Source: Streptomyces spiralis (GTDB lineage: Bacteria; Actinomycetota; Actinomycetes; Streptomycetales; Streptomycetaceae). Taken from it: 64,000 bases of DNA. Made by a program: the position numbers and the translations under genes. Positions 1 through 7,334 of this stretch are shown here, piece by piece; the first letter of the stretch is position 1; every line of letters starts with the position of its first letter. The stretch is taken from the NCBI RefSeq assembly GCF_014654675.1, contig NZ_BNBC01000041.1, forward strand, positions 1 to 64,000, written 5' to 3'. The notes beneath the pieces were generated by a model. It searched no databases, was not told the DNA's origin, and saw only the letters and a program-made list of their open reading frames with translations.

Positions 1-54
1 CAGTCAGCTCATGACGACGCACCACGAACCGACCAACGAGCAACCGACTTTGCG

Positions 55-74
55 GACACCCCCTAGGGGGTGTC
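55..74. repeat. Perfect 20-bp CTAG-centred palindrome, likely terminator
   Basis: Seen: a perfect inverted repeat with ten-base arms (GACACCCCCT and its complement), lying just past the stop of the acetyltransferase gene. A stem this GC-rich would act as a terminator for leftward transcription. A 17-base identical copy occurs at 61688-61704, so it is also a dispersed repeat. Bases 1-54 show no gene that can be supported. Confidence 0.6.
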
Positions 75-79
75 TCGCC

Positions 80-562
80 CTAGAGCGCGCGCCGCATCGC
101 CCGGTGCGGTATGCCGGCGTCCGGGAACTCCGGGCCGTACGCCTCGTACCCGAGCCGTTCGTAGAAGCCCAGGGCGTGGGTCTGCGCGTGCAGGTCCACC
201 GCCGCGAGGCCGCGCGCGCGTGCCGCGTCCTCGATGGCGCGCACCAGGGCGGCGCCGACGCCCAGCCCGCGGGCCTGCTGGGTGACGGCGAGCCGCCCGA
301 GGGAGCCGACGGTGGGGTCACCGCCCGTCCTGCCGGCGGCCGCCTCGCCGTGCAGCAGCCGTCCGGTGCCGAGCGGGGTCCCGTCCTCGCGGACGGCGAG
401 CACATGGAGGGCCACGGCGTCGAGGGCGTCGTACTCGATGTCCTCGGGGACGCCCTGCTCGACGACGAAGACCTCCTTGCGCACCGCGAAGCAGGCCTCG
501 CGGTCGGCGGGGTCCTCGGCGACGCGGGTCGTGTACGCCGTGCTGCTCAGCGGGCCGTTCAT
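80..562 (-). CDS. GNAT-family N-acetyltransferase
   Basis: A 160-residue GNAT acetyltransferase that would move an acetyl group from acetyl-CoA to an unidentified amine. The N-terminal part (FAVRKEVFVVEQGVPEDIEY) is typical of the ElaA-like subgroup. The acetyl-CoA loop is seen as QQARGLGVGAALV near residues 95-107, and FYERLGYEAYG near the C-terminus is the usual beta-6/beta-7 signature. The ATG at 562-560 overlaps the stop of the upstream pseudouridine synthase gene as ATGA, so the two are probably translationally coupled. The substrate cannot be read from the sequence. Confidence 0.85.
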   Translation of the reverse strand: MNGPLSSTAYTTRVAEDPADREACFAVRKEVFVVEQGVPEDIEYDALDAVALHVLAVREDGTPLGTGRLLHGEAAAGRTGGDPTVGSLGRLAVTQQARGLGVGAALVRAIEDAARARGLAAVDLHAQTHALGFYERLGYEAYGPEFPDAGIPHRAMRRAL

Positions 563-1503
563 GCGTAGGTCTCCTCGCGGACCTGGTCGAGGGCCTTCTG
601 CAGGTCCTCGGGGTAGTCGCTGGTGAACTCGGCCCACCGGCCGTCGCCGGGGTGCTCGAAGCCGAGGCGTACGGCGTGCAGCCACTGCCTGGTCAGCTTC
701 AGCCGCCTGGCGAGCGTGGGGTCGGCGCCGTAGGTGAGGTCGCCGACGCAGGGGTGGCGGTGGGCGGCCATGTGGACGCGGATCTGGTGGGTGCGTCCGG
801 TCTCCAGCTTCACGTCCAGCAGGGACGCCGCGCGGAAGGCCTCGATCAGGTCGTAGTGGGTGACGGACGGCTTGCCCTCGGCCGTGACCGCCCACTTGTA
901 GTCGTGGTTCGGGTGCCGGCCGATGGGCGCGTCGATGGTGCCGCTGGTCGGGTCGGGGTGGCCCTGGACGAGGGTGTGGTAGCGCTTGTCGACCGTGCGC
1001 TCCTTGAACTGGCGCTTGAGCGACGTGTACGCGTACTCGGACTTGGCGACCACCATCAGGCCCGAGGTGCCGACGTCGAGGCGGTGCACGATGCCCTGGC
1101 GCTCGGCGGCGCCGGAGGTCGAGATGCGGAACCCGGCGGCGGCCAGCCCGCCGATGACCGTCGGACCGGTCCAGCCGGGGCTGGGGTGTGCGGCGACGCC
1201 GACCGGCTTGACGATCACGACCACGTCCTCGTCGTCGTGCACGATCTCCATGCCCTCGACCGGTTCGGCGACGACCTGCACGGGCGCGGGTGCCTGCGGC
1301 ATCTCGACCTCGAGCCAGGCCCCGCCGCGCACCCGCTCGGACTTGCCGACCGCCGTGCCGTCGACCAGCACCTTGCCCGCGGCGGCCAGCTCGGCCGCCT
1401 TCGTGCGGGAGAAGCCGAACATGCGGGAGATGGCGGCGTCGACGCGCTCGCCCTCCAGGCCGTCGGGCACGGGCAGGGTACGGATCTCGGGAAGCGTGCT
1501 CAC
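559..1503 (-). CDS. rluD: RluD-type 23S rRNA pseudouridine synthase
   Basis: A 314-residue RluA/RluD-family pseudouridine synthase that isomerises uridine in rRNA. An S4 RNA-binding domain spans about residues 12-70 (GERVDAAISRMFGFSRTKAA). The catalytic domain follows, with the motif VHRLDVGTSGLMVVAKS, whose Asp is the family nucleophile. Length and domain order are normal for RluD. The start is GTG at 1503-1501. It lies 61 bp downstream of lspA on the same strand, and this lspA-rluD order is common in many bacteria. Assignment to 23S rRNA follows the family; the exact uridine is inference. Confidence 0.93.
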   Translation of the reverse strand: MSTLPEIRTLPVPDGLEGERVDAAISRMFGFSRTKAAELAAAGKVLVDGTAVGKSERVRGGAWLEVEMPQAPAPVQVVAEPVEGMEIVHDDEDVVVIVKPVGVAAHPSPGWTGPTVIGGLAAAGFRISTSGAAERQGIVHRLDVGTSGLMVVAKSEYAYTSLKRQFKERTVDKRYHTLVQGHPDPTSGTIDAPIGRHPNHDYKWAVTAEGKPSVTHYDLIEAFRAASLLDVKLETGRTHQIRVHMAAHRHPCVGDLTYGADPTLARRLKLTRQWLHAVRLGFEHPGDGRWAEFTSDYPEDLQKALDQVREETYA

Positions 1504-1546
1504 CCGTCGAGTATGCCGGACGGGGCCGGCACCCCGGACGGGAGCC

Positions 1547-1555
1547 TGTGGACAA
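1547..1555 (-). promoter_or_regulatory. Perfect DnaA-box sequence (TTGTCCACA)
   Basis: Seen: TGTGGACAA on the plus strand, the exact complement of the preferred Streptomyces DnaA box, in the short gap between the start of the pseudouridine synthase gene and the end of lspA. A degenerate copy (TGTGGACGG, 1573-1581) lies 18 bp away inside the end of lspA. Function is unknown; it could titrate DnaA or influence local transcription. Confidence 0.4.
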
Positions 1556-1564
1556 CCGGGTCGG

Positions 1565-2287
1565 TCAGTCCCTGTGGACGGTGCCGTCCGGGTCCAGACC
1601 GCGGAAGGACAGCAGCACGATCAGGATGCCGCCGCAGACGATCGCCGAGTCGGCGAGGTTGAAGACGGCGAAGTGCTTGGGCGCGATGAAGTCGACGACC
1701 GCGCCCTCGAAGACACCGGGCGCCCGGAAGATCCGGTCGGTGAGGTTGCCGAGCGCTCCGCCGAGCAGCAGGCCGAGGGCGATCGCCCAGGGCAGGCTGT
1801 AGAGCTTGCGGGCGAGCCGGGTGATCACCACGATCACGGCGGCGGCGATCACCGTGAAGATCACCGTGTAGGCCTCGCCGAAGCTGAAGGCGGCACCGGC
1901 GTTGCGGATCGCCTCCAGCCGCAGCCAGTCCCCGAGGATCCGCACCGGCGCGTGGTTCTCCAGCTTGGCGACGACGATCAGCTTGCTGATCAGGTCGAGG
2001 GCGTACGCGAACGCCGCGACCGAGAACAACACCGCGATCCGGCGCCTGCCCCGGGGCCGCTCGGCCGGGGCGGGGCTCTGGCCGGCGGCGCCCGCGGGCT
2101 CCGCGGGGCCGTCCGCCGCAGGGCCGTCGATGCCGGGCCCGCCGGCCGGGGCGGCCGGGCCGTCGGTGCCCGCGCTCCCGGCCTCGGAGCGCCGGCCCGG
2201 CGCCGTGTTCCCGCCGGGGCCTTCCTGCCCGGGCCGTGCCGCATCCGGGGTGTCCGGCGTACCGATGATGCGCTCCGCCTCTGCCAC
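1565..2287 (-). CDS. lspA: Lipoprotein signal peptidase (signal peptidase II)
   Basis: LspA is the membrane aspartyl protease that cleaves prolipoprotein signal peptides after lipidation of the +1 Cys. Four membrane segments are visible in the C-terminal 165 residues. Both catalytic-Asp motifs are present: GALGNLTDRIFR and VFNLADSAIV. The first 70 or so residues are a Pro/Gly/Ala-rich cytoplasmic extension that makes the protein (240 aa) longer than the usual 160-200. The GTG start at 2287-2285 has GAGGGA upstream. A later start inside the low-complexity stretch cannot be excluded. Confidence 0.93.
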   Translation of the reverse strand: MAEAERIIGTPDTPDAARPGQEGPGGNTAPGRRSEAGSAGTDGPAAPAGGPGIDGPAADGPAEPAGAAGQSPAPAERPRGRRRIAVLFSVAAFAYALDLISKLIVVAKLENHAPVRILGDWLRLEAIRNAGAAFSFGEAYTVIFTVIAAAVIVVITRLARKLYSLPWAIALGLLLGGALGNLTDRIFRAPGVFEGAVVDFIAPKHFAVFNLADSAIVCGGILIVLLSFRGLDPDGTVHRD

Positions 2288-2348
2288 GTGAGTCCCTCAA
2301 CCTAGGTACCTGACTGAGGACGAGAGTACGGCACGTCCCGTACCCGGT

Positions 2349-3350
2349 TCAGTACCGGCGTTCCTGCTTCTGCTTGCACTCCACGCACAGGGTGGCCCGT
2401 GGAAAGGCCTGCATACGGGCCTTGCCGATGGGGTTGCCGCAGTTCTCGCACAGACCGTAGGTGCCCGCGTCCAGCCGGTCCAGGGCGCGCTCGGTCTGGA
2501 CGAGCATCTCGCGCGCGTTGGCGGCGAGCGCCATCTCGTGCTCGCGCGTGATGTTCTTGGCCCCGGTGTCCGCCTGGTCGTCGCCCGCGCCGTCGCCGGA
2601 GTCCCGCATCAGCCCCGCGAGGGACGCCTCGGACGAGCTGATCTCGGTGCGCAGCCGCTCCATCTCGGACTGCAGCTCCGCGCGGGCCTCCGCCACCTCC
2701 TCCGGGGTCCAGGGGTCCTCGCCGGGGCGTACCGCGAGGTCGCCCGGTTCCACCGCCGCGGCGACGCGTGCCTTGGGGACGGCGGTCGTGGCCGCCGTGG
2801 CCGTGCCAGGAGTCTTCTTCGCAACCACCGTCGTGGCTCCCGTCTGCTTCGCGGCCCGAGCCGCGCCCGCCTTCTTGCCCGTGCTCTTCCTGCCCACACC
2901 GGCCCCCTCCCCACCCCGCTCGGGGGTGCCGGCGGCGCCCTTCGCGGCCGCTTCGGGTGCCGTCGCCCCGGAAGCCGTCGCCTTGGGCGCCGCAGCCCTG
3001 GGTGCCGTCGCCTTGGGTGCCCTCGCTCCGGAGGCCGGCTGCCGCGCGGAGGTCTTCGGGGTCTTCTTGCCGCCGGTGGCCTTCGCGCGCGTGCCAGCGT
3101 GCGGGGTGTCCTTCGCGGGCGTCTCCTCCGGCCCGGGCTTCTCCGCCGCCCTCTTCGAGGTGGGTTTCACGGCGGGCTTCGTGGTCTTCGGCTTCGTCTT
3201 CGTCGTCTTCGTCGTCTTCGCGGCCGTGGGCGCGGCGTGGGTGCTCGGCATCCCGTTCACGTCCTTCACGTCCTCGGCCATGCCGACGGAGGCGCCGGAG
3301 CCCCGGGACCTGCCGGACGCCGACTGCTGGGCGGTCTTCTTCGCCACCAT
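2349..3350 (-). CDS. DksA/TraR zinc-finger protein with histone H1-like tail (DdbA-like)
   Basis: 333 residues in two very different halves. Residues 1-200 are a low-complexity Lys/Ala/Thr/Pro tail (blocks such as KTTKTTKTKPKTTKPAVKPT) resembling histone H1. Residues 215-333 are a DksA/TraR module: a predicted coiled coil (EEVAEARAELQSEMERLRTE) and a C4 zinc finger with CENC at 301-304 and CVEC at 322-325. The DksA part suggests contact with the RNA polymerase secondary channel; the tail suggests nucleoid binding. From memory, the S. coelicolor orthologue was described as DdbA, a bifunctional histone-like/DksA-like protein. The start at ATG 3350-3348 is chosen for its upstream GAAGGGG. Confidence 0.85.
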   Translation of the reverse strand: MVAKKTAQQSASGRSRGSGASVGMAEDVKDVNGMPSTHAAPTAAKTTKTTKTKPKTTKPAVKPTSKRAAEKPGPEETPAKDTPHAGTRAKATGGKKTPKTSARQPASGARAPKATAPRAAAPKATASGATAPEAAAKGAAGTPERGGEGAGVGRKSTGKKAGAARAAKQTGATTVVAKKTPGTATAATTAVPKARVAAAVEPGDLAVRPGEDPWTPEEVAEARAELQSEMERLRTEISSSEASLAGLMRDSGDGAGDDQADTGAKNITREHEMALAANAREMLVQTERALDRLDAGTYGLCENCGNPIGKARMQAFPRATLCVECKQKQERRY

Positions 3351-3363
3351 GGCCGCGGCCCCT

Positions 3364-3428
3364 TCACATATTGTGATCTTGCTCGCGAATCGTGCTGGGA
3401 CGATAAATCGACTCGAGTCCCGCGGCAA
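3364..3428 (-). promoter_or_regulatory. Candidate promoter and palindrome of the DksA-like gene
   Basis: Seen on the minus strand: TTGCCG (3428-3423), a 17-bp spacer and TATCGT (3405-3400), a reasonable housekeeping-type promoter. Between it and the start codon lies a perfect inverted repeat TCACA-TAT-TGTGA at 3364-3376, about 14 bp before the start codon, where a bound protein or hairpin could affect initiation. No regulator can be named. Confidence 0.4.
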
Positions 3429-3655
3429 CGGGGCACGCCGCCCGATTCGCCCGCCTCGCGCGTACCGCTCGGCCGGCATGCATGCGTTGTGCCCAGCTCT
3501 TCGCCGGGTAATCCGACCAGTAGCAGGTCCTACGATCCGAACCCGGCGCACCTCGCCGTTCGGGTCACCGAGCCCCTCCCCCGCCGGCCCCGCTCTCCAT
3601 GCGCTCCGCACGCCCGGCGCGCGAAAACCGGTCGGCCGCTGTCCCCGGGGCGCCG

Positions 3656-3963
3656 TACACTGGGCGGAGCGAGAAGCGTGGATGGGGACGAGTAGCGGCG
3701 TACGCAGCCCAGAGCGACCCGGGGACGGTGTGAGCCCGGGGGCGAGCGCGACGTGAAGATCACCCCGGAGCCGCCGGAAGAACGCCCCAGCGAGGCCGCG
3801 GGGGCCAGTAGAACCGGCATCGCGACCCCAATGAGGGGGCTCGTCGGCGCGTACGGCGCACCGGGGAGCCAAGGAGGGTGGTACCGCGGGAGCGCGCCGC
3901 ACACGGCGTAGAAGCACGACGCTCTCGTCCCTCCGACGGAAGGCAGTACGTCCGCCGGAGGAA
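3656..3963 (+). promoter_or_regulatory. T-box leader (tRNA-Ile sensing), translational type
   Basis: The ileS leader carries the T-box signature AGGGTGGTACCGCG at 3875-3888, where the UGG-containing bulge reads the ACCA end of uncharged tRNA. Upstream, AGTA (3691-3694) and the isoleucine codon ATC at 3759-3761 followed by A fit the two sides of a Stem I specifier loop. There is no U-tract terminator. CCTCCG (3930-3935) is complementary to CGGAGG (3956-3961), which contains the ileS Shine-Dalgarno, so the switch should act on translation, as is known for actinobacterial ileS T-boxes. A possible -10 (TACACT) is at 3656-3661. The 3429-3655 stretch shows nothing else. Confidence 0.9.
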
Positions 3964-3968
3964 GATCG

Positions 3969-6900
3969 ATGACGCAGTACCGCCAGGTGCCCGCCCAGGT
4001 CGACCTGCCCGCGCTCGAGCACGCGGTGCTCGACTTCTGGCGCGAGCAGAAGATCTTTGCCAAGAGCCTGGAGCAGTCCGAGGGCCGCCCCGAGTGGGTG
4101 TTCTACGAGGGCCCGCCCACCGCCAACGGCATGCCGGGCGCCCACCACATCGAGGCGCGCGTCTTCAAGGACGTCTTCCCCCGCTTCCGCACCATGCGCG
4201 GCTACCACGTGGCCCGCAAGGCCGGCTGGGACTGCCACGGCCTGCCCGTGGAGCTCGCGGTGGAGAAGGAGCTGGGCTTCTCCGGCAAGCAGGACATCGA
4301 GGCGTACGGCATCGCCGAGTTCAACGCCAAGTGCCGCGAGTCCGTGACCCGGCACACCGACGCCTTCGCCGAGCTGACGACCCGCATGGGCTACTGGGTC
4401 GACCTCGACGACGCCTACCGCACCATGGACCCCGACTACGTGGAGTCCGTCTGGTGGTCGCTGAAGGAGATCTTCGACAAGGGGCTGCTGGTCCAGGACC
4501 ACCGCGTCGCCCCCTGGTGCCCGCGCTGCGGCACCGGCCTGTCCGACCACGAGCTGGCGCAGGGCTACGAGACGGTCGTCGACCCGTCCGTCTACGTCCG
4601 CTTCCCGCTCACCTCGGGCCCGCTGGCCGACGAGGCCGCGCTGCTGGTGTGGACGACCACCCCCTGGACGCTGGTGTCCAACACGGCGGTCGCCGCGCAC
4701 CCGGAGGTGACCTACGTCGTCGCCACGAACGGCGAGGAGAAGCTCGTCGTCGCCGAGCCGCTCGTCGGCAAGGCGCTCGGCGAGGGCTGGCAGACCACCG
4801 GCCAGACCTTCACCGGCGCCGAGATGGAGCGCTGGACCTACCGGCGGCCGTTCGAGCTGGTGGAGTTCCCGGAGCCGGCGCACTACGTGGTGAACGCCGA
4901 GTACGTGACCACCGAGGACGGTACGGGTCTGGTCCACCAGTCCCCCGCCTTCGGTGAGGACGACCTCAAGGTCTGCCGCTCCTACGGCCTGCCGGTGGTC
5001 AACCCGGTCCGCCCGGACGGCACCTTCGAGGAGGACGTCCCGCTGGTCGGCGGCGTCTTCTTCAAGAAGGCCGACGAGAAGCTCACCGAGGACCTCCAGC
5101 AGCGCGGCCTGCTCTTCAAGCACCTGCCGTACGAGCACAGCTACCCGCACTGCTGGCGCTGCCACACCGCGCTGCTGTACTACGCGCAGCCGTCCTGGTA
5201 CATCCGCACCACGGCGATCAAGGACCGGCTGCTCCAGGAGAACGAGAAGACCAACTGGTTCCCGGAGACGGTCAAGCACGGCCGGTACGGGGACTGGCTG
5301 AACAACAACATCGACTGGGCGCTGTCCCGCAACCGCTACTGGGGCACCCCGCTGCCGATCTGGCGCTGCGAGGACAGCCACCTCACCTGCGTGGGCTCCC
5401 GCGCGGAGCTGACCCAGCTGACCGGCACCGACCAGTCGGGCCTGGACCCGCACCGGCCGTTCATCGACGAGGTCACCTTCGCCTGCCCGCACGAGGGCTG
5501 CGCCGGCACGGCCACGCGCGTACCGGAGGTCATCGACGCCTGGTACGACTCGGGTTCGATGCCGTTCGCGCAGTGGGGCTACCCGTACAAGAACAAGGAG
5601 CTGTTCGAGAGCCGCTACCCGGCGCAGTTCATCTCCGAGGCCATCGACCAGACCCGCGGCTGGTTCTACACGCTGATGGCGGTCGGCACGCTGGTGTTCG
5701 ACAAGTCGTCCTACGAGAACGTCGTGTGCCTGGGCCACATCCTCGCCGAGGACGGCCGCAAGATGTCCAAGCACCTGGGCAACATCCTGCAGCCGATCCC
5801 GCTCATGGACCAGCACGGCGCGGACGCGGTGCGCTGGTTCATGGCGGCCGGCGGCTCCCCGTGGGCGGCCCGCCGGGTCGGCCACGGCACCATCCAGGAG
5901 GTCGTCCGCAAGACGCTCCTGACGTACTGGAACACGGTCGCCTTCCAGGCGCTGTACGCCCGTACGTCGAACTGGGCGCCGTCCGAGGCCGACCCGGCCC
6001 CGGCCGACCGCCCGCTGCTCGACCGCTGGCTGCTCAGCGAGCTGCACGCGCTGACCGACCAGGTCACGCAGGCGCTGGAGGCGTACGACACCCAGCGCGC
6101 CGGCAAGCTGCTGTCCGCGTTCGTCGACGACCTGTCCAACTGGTACGTGCGCCGCTCGCGCCGCCGCTTCTGGCAGGGCGACAAGGCGGCGCTGCGCACG
6201 CTGCACGAGGTCGTCGAGACGGTGACGAAGCTGATGGCGCCGATCACGCCATTCATCACCGAGCGGGTCTGGCAGGACCTGATCGTGCCGGTCACCCCGG
6301 GCGCCCCGGAGTCCGTCCACCTGTCCTCCTGGCCGGAGGCGGACCTGACCGCCATCGACCCGGAGCTGTCGCGGCAGATGGTGCTGGTGCGCCGGCTCGT
6401 GGAGCTGGGCCGGGCCACGCGCGCGGAGTCGGGCGTCAAGACCCGTCAGCCGCTGCGGCGGGCGCTGGTGGCCGCCGCCGGCTTCGAGTCCCTGGACCGG
6501 GAGCTGCACGCGCAGATCACGGAGGAGCTGAACGTCTCCTCGCTGGCGTCGCTCAGCGAGGTCGGCGGGTCGCTGGTGGACACCACCGCGAAGGCCAACT
6601 TCCGGGCGCTGGGCAAGCGGTTCGGCAAGCGCGTCCAGGACGTGGCCAAGGCGATCGCCGGAGCCGACGCGGCGGCGCTGTCGCTGGCGCTGCGGGAGGG
6701 TACGGCGTCGGTCGAGGTCGACGGTGAGACGATCACGCTGGCGCCGGACGAGGTGATCATCACCGAGACTCCGCGTGAGGGCTGGTCGGTGGCGTCCGAC
6801 GCGGGTGCGACGGTGGCGCTGGATCTGGAGATCACGGAGGAGCTGCGGCGCGCGGGCCTGGCGCGGGACGCGATCCGGCTGATCCAGGAGGCGCGCAAGA

Positions 6901-7106
6901 ACAGCGGGCTGGACGTGGCGGACCGCATCGCGCTGCGGTGGGTGTCCACGGACCCGGCCGTCATCTCGGCGCTGTCCGAGCACGCGGGTCTGATCGCCGA
7001 GGAGGTCCTCGCGACGGACTTCGCGCAGGGCGAGGCCGACGACACCTACGGTGCCGAGTTCACCGACGAGGGGCTGTCGCTGACGTTCCGTCTGCGCAAG
7101 GTGTGA
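3969..7106 (+). CDS. ileS: Isoleucyl-tRNA synthetase (type 2, GXHH active site)
   Basis: 1045-residue class I synthetase that charges tRNA-Ile. The Rossmann-fold signature region is GPPTANGMPGAHHIEARVFK; the HIGH-motif position reads G57-A58-H59-H60 instead of HXGH. The KMSKS loop is KMSKH at 598-602. The large CP1 editing insertion and the anticodon-binding domain with the C-terminal region are present, and the length fits the eukaryote-like IleRS2 branch. From memory, IleRS2 enzymes with the swapped GXHH motif were reported to be extremely mupirocin-tolerant. The ATG at 3969 follows GGAGGAAG, the element controlled by the T-box. It is monocistronic, ending at two hairpins. Confidence 0.97.
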   Translation: MTQYRQVPAQVDLPALEHAVLDFWREQKIFAKSLEQSEGRPEWVFYEGPPTANGMPGAHHIEARVFKDVFPRFRTMRGYHVARKAGWDCHGLPVELAVEKELGFSGKQDIEAYGIAEFNAKCRESVTRHTDAFAELTTRMGYWVDLDDAYRTMDPDYVESVWWSLKEIFDKGLLVQDHRVAPWCPRCGTGLSDHELAQGYETVVDPSVYVRFPLTSGPLADEAALLVWTTTPWTLVSNTAVAAHPEVTYVVATNGEEKLVVAEPLVGKALGEGWQTTGQTFTGAEMERWTYRRPFELVEFPEPAHYVVNAEYVTTEDGTGLVHQSPAFGEDDLKVCRSYGLPVVNPVRPDGTFEEDVPLVGGVFFKKADEKLTEDLQQRGLLFKHLPYEHSYPHCWRCHTALLYYAQPSWYIRTTAIKDRLLQENEKTNWFPETVKHGRYGDWLNNNIDWALSRNRYWGTPLPIWRCEDSHLTCVGSRAELTQLTGTDQSGLDPHRPFIDEVTFACPHEGCAGTATRVPEVIDAWYDSGSMPFAQWGYPYKNKELFESRYPAQFISEAIDQTRGWFYTLMAVGTLVFDKSSYENVVCLGHILAEDGRKMSKHLGNILQPIPLMDQHGADAVRWFMAAGGSPWAARRVGHGTIQEVVRKTLLTYWNTVAFQALYARTSNWAPSEADPAPADRPLLDRWLLSELHALTDQVTQALEAYDTQRAGKLLSAFVDDLSNWYVRRSRRRFWQGDKAALRTLHEVVETVTKLMAPITPFITERVWQDLIVPVTPGAPESVHLSSWPEADLTAIDPELSRQMVLVRRLVELGRATRAESGVKTRQPLRRALVAAAGFESLDRELHAQITEELNVSSLASLSEVGGSLVDTTAKANFRALGKRFGKRVQDVAKAIAGADAAALSLALREGTASVEVDGETITLAPDEVIITETPREGWSVASDAGATVALDLEITEELRRAGLARDAIRLIQEARKNSGLDVADRIALRWVSTDPAVISALSEHAGLIAEEVLATDFAQGEADDTYGAEFTDEGLSLTFRLRKV

Positions 7107-7111
7107 GTCCC

Positions 7112-7147
7112 GGCGGGGGCGGGCGCCCCAGGGTGTTCGCCCCCGCC
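7112..7147 (+). terminator. Hairpin downstream of ileS
   Basis: Seen: perfect 10-bp arms GGCGGGGGCG / CGCCCCCGCC with a 16-base loop, starting five bases after the ileS stop. There is no U-tract, which is common for Streptomyces terminators. Confidence 0.6.
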
Positions 7148-7182
7148 ACCCCTGCCCTTCCCGTGCGGGCCGGTGGGCTTTG

Positions 7183-7250
7183 TCGCGTCCACGCGGCGGA
7201 GCCGCATATCGATGCGGCCCCGTATCGATGCGGCCCCGCGCCCCTGAAAT
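7183..7250. repeat. 16-bp tandem duplication within a dispersed intergenic element
   Basis: Seen: TATCGATGCGGCCCCG occurs twice in tandem (7207-7222 and 7223-7238), followed by CCCCGCGCCCCTG (7234-7246). The latter 13-mer recurs at 62523-62535 beside glkA. Such ends are typical of short intergenic repeats scattered through Streptomyces chromosomes. No coding role is evident. Confidence 0.5.
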
Positions 7251-7255
7251 GACCG

Positions 7256-7288
7256 AACGGCCCCGGAGGTGAAACCTCCGGGGCCGTT
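7256..7288. terminator. Perfect 15-bp bidirectional terminator between ileS and divIVA
   Basis: Arms AACGGCCCCGGAGGT and ACCTCCGGGGCCGTT with loop GAA. It lies between two convergent genes and is symmetric, so it can end both ileS and divIVA transcripts. Confidence 0.8.
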
Positions 7289-7334
7289 CTCGCAGGCTGC
7301 CGATGCCTTGTCTCAGGAACCCTTCAGGGGGTCC

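Noticed and set aside
1..54. Possible gene fragment at the left edge
   Set aside because: Too short, with no conserved peptide in any frame.
3400..3440. tRNA-like T-arm (GACTCGAGTCCCGC)
   Set aside because: No acceptor, D or anticodon arms can be folded around it.
3351..6983. Very long open frame antisense to ileS, continuous with the DksA-like gene
   Set aside because: Open only because GC-rich codon bias removes stops on the opposite strand; the protein is low-complexity Arg/Val/Leu/Gly and the real gene starts at 3350.
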